Positions 33,401 to 41,924 of a stretch of DNA of 41,924 nt are shown in pieces. Source of the DNA: Mnemiopsis leidyi (lineage: Eukaryota > Ctenophora > Tentaculata > Lobata > Bolinopsidae); the NCBI GenBank assembly GCA_000226015.1, contig JH153308.1, positions 3,289 through 45,212 on the forward strand, read 5' to 3'. Within the stretch, counting starts at the first letter, position 1. Each line of letters opens with the position of its first letter. Made by a program: the position numbers and the translations under genes. The notes under the pieces are model-generated. The model had not been told where the DNA came from, did not search any database, and saw only the letters and a list, made by a program, of their open reading frames with translations.

Positions 33401-36400
33401 TGGGTGCGTTTTTTGGATTAAACTCTCCTTTGAGGCTTCTAACTTATGTTTTAGTTTTCGACTCTCTAATTAAACCCATTTTTTATATTATATGGGGCAC
33501 AAGTCTGTGCACCAGCTAGCTCTGTTTGGGTAGACTGAAAATACCGGGTTCAAAAACATTGGAAATTCGACCTAGAGAAAGTTCACTTATCTTTTTTTGA
33601 ATGAGGTCTTGGTGTCCACAGAAAGTCTTCAAATATTCGAGTCTGGGGTGATTATGGACGTTTACTTTCAATTTTCTAATCCGTTCGCATAAGTCTTACC
33701 TACTTAAAACGCCTTGAAGTTTCAGTTTAATTAGTTTCCGCAGCCTTTAAAGGGCTAAAGAAATCGAAAATTCTACACTCTAGACCATGTATCGGCTTTC
33801 CACACTCGAAACCCAAAATTGACAAGTAATAGCCCATCTGCTACTATTCCTGGTAAATGTGGTTTGGGTTTTCCGCATTCTCCAATAACATGTACAGCCT
33901 GCCCCCGACAAAAAGCGAAAAATTCATAATTTTAGAATCAATTACAAACTGGTTTAAGAAATTTGCTGGGAGAAAAAAAATCCACGTCATCAAAACTCAC
34001 GTACATATTATAACTCATTTATTTGCTAAAGAACCTTGTCTAGACCATTGCAAGGGGTTCTCACGTAGATACTGTACAACTCAACTTAGAATTAGTACGC
34101 ATGACCTTCAAATCAAGAGGGGTAGCTACAGCAACCTGCCACGAGAGGAAATAATCTGTACTTGTTGTAAAACAACTCTTGGATAAAGATAATCGAGGAT
34201 GAACACCATGCCTTAATTGAATGTGATCTATACTAAACCCTCCAAAATAAACTGATCGTCAAAATTAATGATTAAATATAATATAAGTTTCAAGAAAATA
34301 GGCTTAAAAATGACAGAACATCTGCGACTGTGGATTGGAAACTTTCTAAATGAAATCTAGCCGATTACTCTATACAGATATTATCTCCTTACTGCTCATA
34401 TGACAATGTCCAACTCCAATAGTAACACGAAGCTCCCATCAAATCAACCGAGCACACGTGTTACCAACCCATTGATTGGGAGGCATACCTGCATGATAAA
34501 CTCCATTCCGAGGCCGGTAACGGCCGCTGAAAACCCGGAGAGGTCAGAGCTCAGAGAACAATCTAACATTCAAGAACAACTCAAAGTATACAAGACCCCG
34601 GAGACTGGAGAGCTTTGAGAGTATAAGGAACGTTCTAGAGTTTTAGCTTTAGATCAAAGCGCCACATGAAGAACTTACCGTCAGCCGCATGGTTATAAGG
34701 GTGCCGACATCCTGCCCCTGAACATTAAGCCCCAGAATGTTGTGTCGTCAGACAAATTGGTTAGGGTTAGGACAAAATCCTTGTGGCTAAATGTTTTGGG
34801 GCATGATGTTCTGGGGTAGGACAACGGAAATCGGTTAAATGGCCTATATGCTTATATGCTAGGTAACTTCAGAAATACCGTAGTTACCTAAAATTATCTC
34901 AGACAAACGAAGCGAGGTTATACAATAGCAACAAAAAAAGCGTGCCTGGTGGGTTAGTCTTCAAAATAGCTAGGTTTCGTCGCCTTGACATTTTTAGTCT
35001 GTTACTGAGGTGTGTATGAGCTTTATATTAAAGCAGACATGATGTACAATTATTGTATATACATTATTTACTGAGTTTTCGAAAGAGGCAATAAGTGAAC
35101 TGTCACAATATTGGCCAATGGACAAATCTCGCTCATTATTGTTATGGTTTCGGTATTTAACTGCAAAAGGAAAATAAATTATATTTAATATTCATGGTAA
35201 TGAAGGTAGGCTATTCATTGCAGAAGGTGCGCCGACTCCGGTAGTATGAAATAAGTTTAAAATGCAAAAGAGTTAGCCGGGAAAACGAACCATCTGATGC
35301 TTACTTAATATCCAATCGTCATTGCCTATTGCTTATTAGCACCAAAGGGTCAACCTTCATTTCCAAATAAGTTGAAAATAGTTAAAATAAGTTTAATGCT
35401 ATTTGTGCAGTTCTATAGATTCACCCGCTTTGTCTGGTAAAGACTAGTTCTAGATGAGGAATTGTTGGGATGTACAGTTGCTAGGTGCAATCAAGGGGTG
35501 CGTTCGCCGGGGCAACTTAACAACAACAAGGTGCAACAACTGGTTCCAAACTTTGAATATTTCTCCGCCGCATAAATATTAATCAAGACGAATTCGACAG
35601 GGCGTCTTGCAGGTTGCCGTTGCAAGTGGTAATACCCTGGCCTATTACGCCTCGCAATTATGCTTTAGGCCATTTCTTTTTTAGATGGCGTAACCATGTG
35701 CAACCACACCCAGCAACTGAGGGGTGTTGGGCGTCAAAAATTCCTTGTGTGGACCTGGTCTACTAAGCGAACAGGTAGATTTCATAGAAACTAATATCGA
35801 CTAAATACCAACCGTCCAACCTTAGCAACTTGGCGAACAAACTGAAACCCAGAGGGCCAGAGAGCTAAGTTATATTCCATTAAACAAAGAAATAGACATT
35901 CATTATTACAATTTACATGTTGTCTGACTATCAAGTTTAGGCTGTGGACGATCTACTCATACCATAGCTTGAAGCAATCGTTTACCGCTGCGGAGCTATT
36001 CAATATCATAGATCGAAGTAAGGTGCTTCGCTTTCAGCAGCTGGTCAACTCTGCGCAACTCACACGTTCTTAATTCTTTAATTACGGTGCATATTCAGTC
36101 TATAACAATATAAGTACCTAAGTACAATTAACTCGGCTTGGTCAGCATATTATTGGAGGCACTATTAAAATGCATGAGTAAACATCATGGAAATTAAGAG
36201 ATGCTCCTAATAAGGAGCAGGTGAAGGCAGGATTATGTGTTTGTTGGGCAGGTACTTGTGGGGACGTTCATCAATAAAACGCTATTAGCTAGTGAACTAA
36301 AACAGCTGGTAGGTAGTTGATTTGTCACATGAGTAAAGATATTCTTAAGAGGTTAACTTTCTCTGATCGACTAAGAAGTGATACTTGGCAGTCTACAAGA

Positions 36401-38364
36401 AGCCCGACTGGTCTGCGGACCACTACTGGTCCACGGACCAGTAGCGGTCCACGGACCACTTCGCCTAGATCGATAGTTTCAGTATGCACTTCTATAATAA
36501 TATGAGTCAATCATACGGTAGGATTGCAAGATGACAGTAGGCATCATCTACGAAATAAATTGTAAAGCTAAAGAAGTATATAAGACGGGTCGTGGTAAAC
36601 AGCCATTATCGTTTTCGATATGAGCCACAATGAAACCCATAGGATTACAGATTCAGACGAGAATGCAAGGGATTTCCTCTTTCAACGTGGTATTCTGGAG
36701 TCATCAATGTCCTGTCTTGGCTGCTCTTCTGATATGAACCTCGTGCCCTGCTCATCGAAGAAGTCCTTAGACCTACTCATGTGGCGGTGTTCATCTTGCT
36801 CACGGTATAGGAACATACGGACAGATAGCCATTCTCTTCGGACAGAAGCTCACCTTCCCACTATTCCTACAGCTGGTATTCTACCTCAGCGTGAAATCCC
36901 TGGCGAAAGTAGCAATATCTCAACACTGGAAAACCCTGATCCATACAAGAGTGGTTGACTTTCTTGTATCCAACCCCTCTCCTCTTGGCAGACCTGGTGT
37001 TGTCGTGGAGATGGATGAGGCAAAGTTCGGGAAGCGCAAATACAACAAAGGAACCTACCTTTGCTGAATTAAAGATTGTGGACCCATCTCTATATTCCTA
37101 TCCTGCCGAACAGTTCAAAGGATCGAAGCTCTGCGAACCGTGTAGAAATTCTTTGATGGACTCGGACTTGATAAGGAAAGCCTCGCAAATGAGGAGAAGC
37201 TCTGATCTTTTACCTTTGTCTTTGTAAATTATTTTCCGTAATATATCATTTCATACTCATTATCAATAAATGTGAATCTCTTTGTCATTATCAGTCCGCA
37301 TACAAATCAATTACGGGACAAGTGGTCTGCGGACCACCTAACAAGTGGTCCACGGACCACCTAACAAGTGGTCCGCGGACCAGTCGGGCTTCTTGTAATC
37401 TTGTAGACTGCCAGATACTTCTACATCAGGCGGAAACCTTACTGCAATATATCAGACTGACACGTCTGTATTCATCCTCAAATTATTTGTATAATAGTAC
37501 TAGTGTTGAAAATATTACTTCTTTTATACATATAATTTGAGGATGAATACGGATGTGTCTGCTGAAAATATTTCAGAAAGTTTCTACCTGAAATAAATGT
37601 ATCACTTCTTAGTGGATCAAAGAAAATTAACCTCTTGAGTAATTAGCTAGGTGGAGGGAGCACGGGGTTCCCAGTATCACCAAGCTTGGTTTCAGGCCCA
37701 CATATAGGGTTATGAGGTAACTGTCCTATCAAAGTATCTTATGTGGTCGAATCCTACAAATTTGTCCATTAAGACTTGAGTGCCAGATGGTGGGGTTTGA
37801 TTGCATAATCGGTGAAGGTAGAACCAGCTACCAGGATACCATAGGTTTCAATGCGGAACTGGAGGGGACTCTTTGTGAAATATCCAGTCTCACTGAAATC
37901 TTCAATCGAGATAATGAAACATTGGGGACCCGAGATGTAAGAACTAACAAACAACAAACGACAGCACACTATTTAATGAATATATGCTCAGTATCTCACC
38001 ATATTGGTTGTACAATGACCATTGTTTAAACGTCCTTGTGCTGGGTAAGATCACTGTTGCTACTGCATGCCCCCATTATCACACACACACCAAACCCTAA
38101 AACTTAATTGTTCCGAAAGTGTTTAATTCTCGCACAAAATTACTTCCTACACTTAATAAATATTTTATTACATGACAGGGGTACATACAGATGCACAGTG
38201 ATGTAATCTACATCGACAGGAAAGCGAAATTAGAGGCCAAAAAAGAGTTACACTCATTATTTCCTCATGACTTCGAGTGTAAGATCCGGGACCGTGGAAA
38301 AAATGATTTGGCATTTGAGCGCATGTTTTTGGCGCTTTTTCATTTTACAGATGTTCTTAATTGA
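27453..38364 (+). CDS. BPI/LBP/PLTP-family lipid-binding protein, gene 2
   Basis: Eleven exons: 27453-27555, 27713-27824, 27954-28047, 28190-28298, 28518-28672, 29087-29243, 29356-29531, 30360-30507, 30861-31020, 31449-31629, 38179-38364, giving 526 aa. Nine of eleven exon lengths equal those of gene 1, and all phases match, so this is a tandem duplicate. The start ATG gives a signal peptide (MLLMFVTLCATCNA); the frame is open further upstream but only from a GTG. C154 and C193 again form the predicted barrel disulfide, and SGGYSWLYNLF and IPLPSIDHVSFSGFQFNLED match gene 1. Exons 7 and 9 are nearly identical to gene 1, while exons 6 and 8 are clearly diverged. The last intron is 6.5 kb and contains a GPCR gene on the other strand. 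The last exon matches gene 1 (GYIQMHSDV, FPHDFECKI) but ends differently. The exon-11 assignment rests on phase and similarity. Confidence 0.9.
28641..28960 (+). repeat. 40-bp minisatellite copying the exon-5 splice donor of BPI gene 2
   Basis: Eight head-to-tail copies of exactly 40 bases, each like CTGCTTCCCTAAAGTCGACA plus CTTGAATCTCAGGTAACTAT. The first copy spans the true exon-5 end, with donor CAG|GTAACT after 28672. Every later copy repeats the same donor at 40-base steps (28712, 28752 and so on). A further CAGGTAACATT follows near 28989. Forty is not a multiple of three, and the frame meets a stop in the second copy, so using any later donor would truncate the protein. Confidence 0.95.
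29934..29952 (+). repeat. Short interstitial TTAGGG run
   Basis: About three TTAGGG units in intron 7 of BPI gene 2. It is too short to imply telomere fusion. Confidence 0.6.
31085..31370 (+). repeat. tRNA-derived SINE, copy C (longest copy)
   Basis: The head contains GGTTCGATTCC (31119-31129), a pol III B box. An internal GGACCGTGATTGAA unit is repeated about four times (31190-31260). The body then carries GACTCCGTTAAAAGATCTAG and the 3' part GGTACAGGTTTAACAAATAA with an A-rich tail. Copies A and B share the body and tail. An A box is not clear; GTGGTTAGTTATG at about 31060 is a weak candidate. It lies in intron 9 of BPI gene 2. Confidence 0.75.
31757..31845. repeat. Two-copy duplication in BPI gene 2 intron 10
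   Basis: ATATCACATTTACCAAAATT followed by a TCAGATTGCTATACTA block occurs twice, about 52 bases apart, nearly unchanged. Confidence 0.8.
31988..33031 (-). CDS. Rhodopsin-class GPCR, intronless, nested in a BPI intron
   Basis: Predicted 347 aa with seven hydrophobic segments: about 79-101, 110-128, 147-166, 175-196, 217-238, 253-276 and 301-321. Class A marks: GN at 91-92 in TM1, D119 in TM2 (LLLCIWDFSACL), R159 in TM3 where the usual D-R-Y reads TRA followed by IRISAPF, a Trp (W176) in TM4, NPIVY (314-318) in TM7, then a basic helix 8 (RKQSFRNWLRRKL). TM6 lacks the usual C-W-x-P. The N-terminus has an N-glycosylation site (NMT, 27-29), and an alternative start is Met28. The altered TM3 and TM6 motifs suggest a lineage-specific orphan or chemosensory-type receptor; the ligand is unknown. 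It lies wholly inside intron 10 of BPI gene 2, on the opposite strand. Confidence 0.9.
   Translation of the reverse strand: MLISQNRIDYFDCASLLNLKIPNRFLNMTSQSETYGVSKMLTYTSCSFTYMYYDVFIMLIQYPPSKEFSFTVTMVPDKIILPIVCTIGSVGNLLALTFFILHQKKGLTNKLFLLLCIWDFSACLITSVREWTLTSELKPIYIVALWNSCFTTELISVTRAIRISAPFYHIKRKIVWVSMVMFFLYTTVVGLTLLYTGGELDSKELNAWQIAYLLDDAFWFAEFFVAVIISNVTCVVQLCRQGSVNISPNNADAAKTVLILSAIFLLSNSLTMLHVARNIKFAINGTQEKLINGWNTEKGKIFFKMLFAASSICNPIVYFVRKQSFRNWLRRKLSNVSRHSETSLRDT
33070..34260 (+). mobile_element. Degenerate non-LTR retrotransposon (LINE) remnant
   Basis: Fragments of a LINE reverse-transcriptase ORF occur in order across shifting frames: LLWAAEDLILHS near 33113-33150 (eroded catalytic box), FCKNVGIEINELETQVVIF at 33195-33250, KTKAMGAFFGLNS at 33392-33430, VFDSLIKPIF near 33456-33485, EKVHLSF and VHRKSSNIRVWGDYGR near 33574-33660, and the C-terminal zinc-type region LRISTHDLQIKRGSYSNLPR with CTCC, then EDEHHALIECDLY up to about 34236. 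The block order is typical of LINE-type ORF2 C-terminal halves. Stops and frameshifts show it is dead. The 5' part and 3' tail are not visible. Confidence 0.8.
34261..36330. other. BPI gene 2 intron 10, middle part
   Basis: Apart from the inverted repeat at 34711-34825, no exon, RNA gene or known element was recognised. A 72-codon frame at 34400-34618 has no family resemblance and is not called. Confidence 0.45.
34711..34825. repeat. Imperfect inverted repeat around TTAGGG-like words
   Basis: CCTGCCCCTGAACATTAAGC-type sequence on the left pairs with the reverse complement of GCATGATGTTCTGGGGTAGG on the right, across a spacer of about 40-50 bases. Probably a small fold-back element. Confidence 0.55.
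36331..37643. repeat. Palindromic fold-back element carrying a Merlin insertion
   Basis: The left arm AAGAGGTTAACTTTCTCTGA, then CTAAGAAGTGATAC (36349-36384), is the inverse of the right end near 37596-37635. After the Merlin element the left arm resumes at 37413 and continues pairing through GTATTCATCCTCAAATTAT (about 37468-37486 with 37532-37552). The centre is near 37510. Without Merlin it would be about 280 bp with arms over 100 bases. Confidence 0.8.
36387..37412 (+). mobile_element. Merlin (ISXO2-like) DNA transposon, defective
   Basis: Terminal inverted repeats GGCAGTCTACAAGA at both ends lead into AGCCCGACTGGTC; one end has an extra TTACAAGA. Flanking octamers TGATACTT (36379-36386) and AGATACTT (37413-37420) match at 7 of 8 positions, fitting Merlin's 8-9 bp target duplication. 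A transposase relic lies inside: from 36620 a frame with FLFQRGILES, a CxxC...CxxC zinc ribbon (CLGC at about 33-36, CSSC at about 57-60) and MWRC. A second frame at about 36989-37056 holds VVVEMDEAKFGKRKYNKG, the first catalytic-Asp block of ISXO2-like transposases, then a stop. The later catalytic region is missing. Subterminal arrays of GGTCCGCGGACC palindromes sit at both ends. Confidence 0.88.
37644..38178. other. BPI gene 2 intron 10, 3' part
   Basis: An open frame of about 80 codons at 37787-38029 includes GFNAELEGTLCEISSLTEIF and keeps fairly protein-like composition, but I do not recognise it and no partner exon is seen. The rest is unremarkable. Confidence 0.35.
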
Positions 38365-40577
38365 TTGATTCAAACATTTTATACTGTTTTGTTCCGGTTT
38401 TTTATTTGCTAACGCAAGGGAAGGGCCGAATGGGTCTAGTCAGTATCTGTTTTTATCATTGTGTATTTTGATGTATTTTACGTGAATTTAAAAAAACAGT
38501 TGTTTGGACAATGCAATATTATTATTTCTAGGTTTATTATCGTCTCGTCCCTTTCATTTTATAGTTCTATACGGAAATCAGCAGCTTGCAAGGCGCATTT
38601 GTTCATGTCACCGTGATTTGCACGTAATTCGTTGTTTGATCATGTGATAACGTATGGAACACGCGGCGCCGATTTCATACTTACTTTTGGACAAACATCA
38701 GGGGGTAGCACGAAAATTTGCACACTCGCCTGGCCTAGCTGGCCTGGCCGCCTGTGGACCGCGCGCGCAGCGTAAATCTAGCTGATGATATGACATAACA
38801 TAAGTAGACTGAAGTAAAGAGTGAAGTTCACCACTTCTGACCATAGCATAAGTTCCTTGTTAATTTCAAATCAGCTGCTATGTTACTTTTTGCGTGCTGT
38901 GAGTTTCACTGATGGCCAAGTGTTAACTTTAGAATTTCATAAACCGTAAATTCTCTGAAATTGCCAGAGGTCCTCGGTCTTTGTTGCTTAGCGGAGGGGA
39001 CCGTAGAGAGCCCGGTCGTCTCTAAGTAGCTGGGCCTCACATTGCAGCAATAGGCTGGATCGGAACACCTAGCAACTTCCAAGTGAAATACGGAACTCCG
39101 ATACGTCCCGCATTTCTCAATTGCAGAAGCCTCTGGATTCAGTAAAAACTATGGAAGAGGTGACATTTCTGACATGACATATCACGTAAAGTAAAAGTCT
39201 ATCCGCAATCCGGATCACATATGTATGATAGAACATTTTATGAATTTATAGTGATGCAGACAAGATAAAGTCGTATCTCCTACAAATAAATATAAATATT
39301 TATTAAGGATATAAAACAGATTTCGGCCAAACCAGCTACCGTTACATCATATTTTTATAAAAAACGAACGCTGTGTAACAATTTGGTGATTTTGAAGTTA
39401 AGCTAATAACATGTCCGGAGAACTGTGAAGATATGCTCAATCGGCCATTTTTGAAATTATATCATGTAGAACCAGAGATCGGTCTTTTAAAATACCATAG
39501 CTTAAGTTTATGTACATTATACAACAAATACACAGTGCAATCGTAAGCTCTCTTGCTCAAACAAATAACGTGAAGATGATTAAAGCTTTGTTTAGAAGAT
39601 GTAAATTGTAAGGGCATGTCAGGTACACTTATAAAACCTTTTCATTATAGCACCATAAACGTCACGTGCTTCGCAAATCTGTTGGAATGTATAGTAGGAT
39701 ATAAATAGCTGATTTATGATAACTGATAAGCGAACGGTTGGAAACGTAAGCGACAGTGTCTTATCATACAAAAAACTCGATATCACCGTTAATCGAATTG
39801 AGGGCTCAAATTCTAGCTTGTAAAATCGCATTGGTGACACACTTCTGGCTTGACAAAATGCGAATCGTTGACTAATTCAGAGTTAAAAACTTTTTTCCAT
39901 TGGTAATGCAGATTATCCCTCGTAGCCAAAGATGGTACTCCTACTTTAGAATTCAGTTATGTAGGTTTCACTAAAGTTTCAACTGCCTGTTTAGGTTTTT
40001 GGTCAAGACTAGCATAGCCGATCAATAAGGTTAGGTGGGCCGGCCATTATGTCCAGCATGCAACTAGAATAATGTCGCGTGCTCGCCAAAATGTAGAATT
40101 TTTTCCAGCCATAAGAACTTCGCGCGTGCCGTCGGTTGTCAGAATAGGACCGAATAGTCCCAGCTCAAAGCCAGACAAAACAGTGTGTGCTTTGTCTGGT
40201 GAACGATGTTCCCAGTCAGTGCTTCCTATCGTGTCCTGCCTACATTTCCAACACAGTACTGTATCACAGCAGCAATATAAAACAATAGCGATTAAAAATG
40301 TTACCATTAAAAAGGGTGGTTGCTTAAGAAATAATTTATCACTCTGAAAGCCCTAGAATTTAAAATGTTTATTATGGAAGATCATGCTACTAGGTATGTC
40401 AGTACATTAACATATCGGAGTTTCTATGGTAATTATCATATATAGCTTTTTCTTTCAAATACAAACCATTAAATCTGAATTAAAATATTAACAATAAACC
40501 ACCATGCAAGCCAACAATTCATTTATCTCTTCCAAGTTCTTTCTTCCGAGTTCCTCTCAACAGTCTGTAAGTCATTA
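38365..40577. other. Intergenic between BPI gene 2 and the minus-strand gene
   Basis: No exon recognised. A locally GC-rich patch lies near 38660-38780 (GGCCTAGCTGGCCTGGCC and CCGCGCGCGCAG). Short frames at 39619-39840 and 40047-40347 on either strand show no family features. Confidence 0.45.
40368..40373 (-). promoter_or_regulatory. Candidate polyadenylation signal for the minus-strand gene
   Basis: TTTATT on the plus strand, i.e. AATAAA on the minus strand, 320 bases beyond the stop codon. Motif match only. Confidence 0.35.
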
Positions 40578-40616
40578 TGACGTCATATTCATGACGTCTA
40601 CAAACGCGTGACGTCA
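40578..40616. promoter_or_regulatory. Cluster of three CRE-like sites
   Basis: TGACGTCA at 40578-40585 and 40609-40616, with TGACGTCT at 40592-40599 between them. The consensus CRE/ATF palindrome three times in 39 bases is unlikely by chance in AT-rich DNA. It lies in the presumed 3'UTR or downstream flank of the minus-strand gene, an unusual place for a promoter element. Confidence 0.45.
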
Positions 40617-40692
40617 ACTCAATCAGGGTGTGAAACCTTCAACTGGAGCTTTTCAAACCAAACGGACTGGTTTAGAATCGGCTTATGCACTC

Positions 40693-41924
40693 TCACACGT
40701 CTGTTTGGAACCTGTTTTCATCTGCGCCGCCGGGTTGCGCCGCGACACTCTGCTGTGACGCGCTGACAATGTTGTGCTGTGAGCTGCCGTTCTTGACGGT
40801 ACTGACGGTGCGTGCCGGCACTACAGGGTGTACTGGTTTAGTGGGAGCCAGCTCTTTCAGGCTCGTGTAATCGCTAGTGTCCTCTTTTGGGTCTTTCTCC
40901 TTCTCCTGAGAGGTCGGAGGCCCGTACGCGAAGTTCAGACTTCCCTGCAGTAGATCCCAGGATTGGTTTGGCTGGGAAGATCCATCAAAACTCCCATCAA
41001 ACCTGGCTTTAGGACCCTGGATGTTGATGCTCTGCATAGTCAGACCATCGCTGTGAACCTGCTGTCCTTGCTTGATTACAGTCGGTAGATTCTCGTAAAT
41101 GTCTCCGTTGTCGGAGTCTGGAGAAAGCGATGCTTCAGGAGGGATGCGCGTGGAGTCAGAACTAGGCTCTTCTAGATTGTCGTACTCGGACTCCAGCCTG
41201 TAAAGTTCATTAATACAATTTGTCAATATTATAACAAAGTCGGGACTTTTGAAAGAACTCACAAAAATATGACTCAAGAACGAAGTAGTTTTAGCTAAAT
41301 GCCTAGCTTAAATCTACTTCAATCTGAATTTACCTAGCTTTGAGGTTAAGTTTCCTCTCTTCCTCACTGTAAACTCCGCTGCTGGACAGACTATCATTGT
41401 TATTGTACTGTCTGTCTGCACTGTTACGTCCTGTATAAACCTTCAGTTTAGACATAGAAGAAATAAATACACGAGAAATAATGCAAAATTAAATACAAAG
41501 ATGGAACAGCATTTCGACTAATGCGCGTGTAAAATGATTCAACAAAGATAACTTAGCGAAGTTATGACAAAAGATACTCACCAGAAGGCGGGTTGAGCTG
41601 CTGGGGCTGCCAGACCATGGGGTTGGTCAATATAGGGTTGTTGTGGTGTAGTATGCTGTGTTGGTGCATGCTGGATATGGGATGTATGTTGGAGATGGGG
41701 TGTTGCACCCCGGACAAGGGGTGATGGATGGTGGTGATGGGGTGCTGCACCGTGGATATGGGGTGGTGGACTAGAGGGTGCTGCATGCTGGAGATAGGGT
41801 GTTGGAGACTGGAGATGGGGTGTTGTAGCGGCATGGAGTGTTGGATCCTGTTACTTGGAGGACGGCACCAAGTTCTCATAGATAGGGGTTTAGAGGACAT
41901 GATACTGGCCACCTCGGAGTCGTA
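40693..41924 (-). CDS. C-terminal exons of an unidentified protein with His-Pro repeats and tyrosine motifs (partial)
   Basis: Three exons on the minus strand: beyond the window edge to 41582, then 41430-41334, then 41197-40693, with phases 1 and 2 agreeing across both introns. The first visible exon begins YDSEVASIMSSKPLSMRTW and then holds about nine imperfect copies of a QHPISS(L/M/T)-like heptad, ending ILTNPMVWQPQQLNPPSG. The next exons give SSSGVYSEEERKLNLKA and ESEYDNLEEPSSDSTR, with DIYENLP and DYTSL following. The stop is at 40693. Several tyrosine motifs (YDNL, YENLP, YTSL) in a disordered, polar context suggest a receptor or adhesion-molecule cytoplasmic tail. A faint resemblance to latrophilin tails (LLTNPVLQP, ALEEP) is noted but is too weak to name the gene. 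Confidence 0.75.

Noticed and set aside
3276..38364. Bacterial-type operon of collinear genes
   Set aside because: The genes have spliceosomal introns and unrelated functions; collinearity alone does not show co-transcription, although trans-splicing is raised as a testable idea.

Overview
This is nuclear DNA of an invertebrate animal. The genes are split by standard GT-AG introns and use TGA, TAA and TAG as stops, and non-coding DNA is AT-rich. The gene set is metazoan: peroxisomal ether-lipid synthase, actin N-acetyltransferase, DENND6, kynurenine aminotransferase, BPI/LBP proteins and a rhodopsin-class GPCR. DNA transposons (hAT, Merlin), a LINE remnant and a tRNA-type SINE fill the spaces. 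I cannot name the phylum with confidence. All exon coordinates were read by eye from splice signals, phase continuity and recalled family similarity; no transcript or database search was available.

Layout: hAT transposase remnant and GC-rich minisatellite (0.7-1.6 kb); single-exon AGPS (3.3-5.1 kb); three-exon NAA80-like actin acetyltransferase (6.4-7.3 kb); complete eleven-exon DENND6 (8.1-15.6 kb); CpG-rich inverted repeats and a Merlin-like MITE (16.1-17.5 kb); complete six-exon kynurenine/glutamine aminotransferase (18.3-21.8 kb); two tandem eleven-exon BPI/LBP genes (22.8-26.3 and 27.5-38.4 kb); and the 3' end of a minus-strand gene for a low-complexity, tyrosine-motif-rich tail (40.7 kb to the edge). 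The last intron of the second BPI gene is 6.5 kb long. It holds an opposite-strand intronless GPCR gene, a LINE fragment, and a Merlin transposon nested in a palindromic fold-back element.

The six plus-strand genes lie head to tail, and five have a good 3' splice acceptor shortly upstream of the start codon. That fits either short 5'UTR introns or spliced-leader trans-splicing. The genes do not form one pathway. The BPI pair is a recent tandem duplication with near-identical exons next to diverged ones, which suggests gene conversion.

The observations I rate highest are: an AGPS ending in the PTS1 tripeptide SKL with no visible PTS2; a 40-bp minisatellite in BPI gene 2 that copies the exon-5 end and its splice donor eight times; mosaic identity between the BPI paralogues; and Merlin inserted into a fold-back element.
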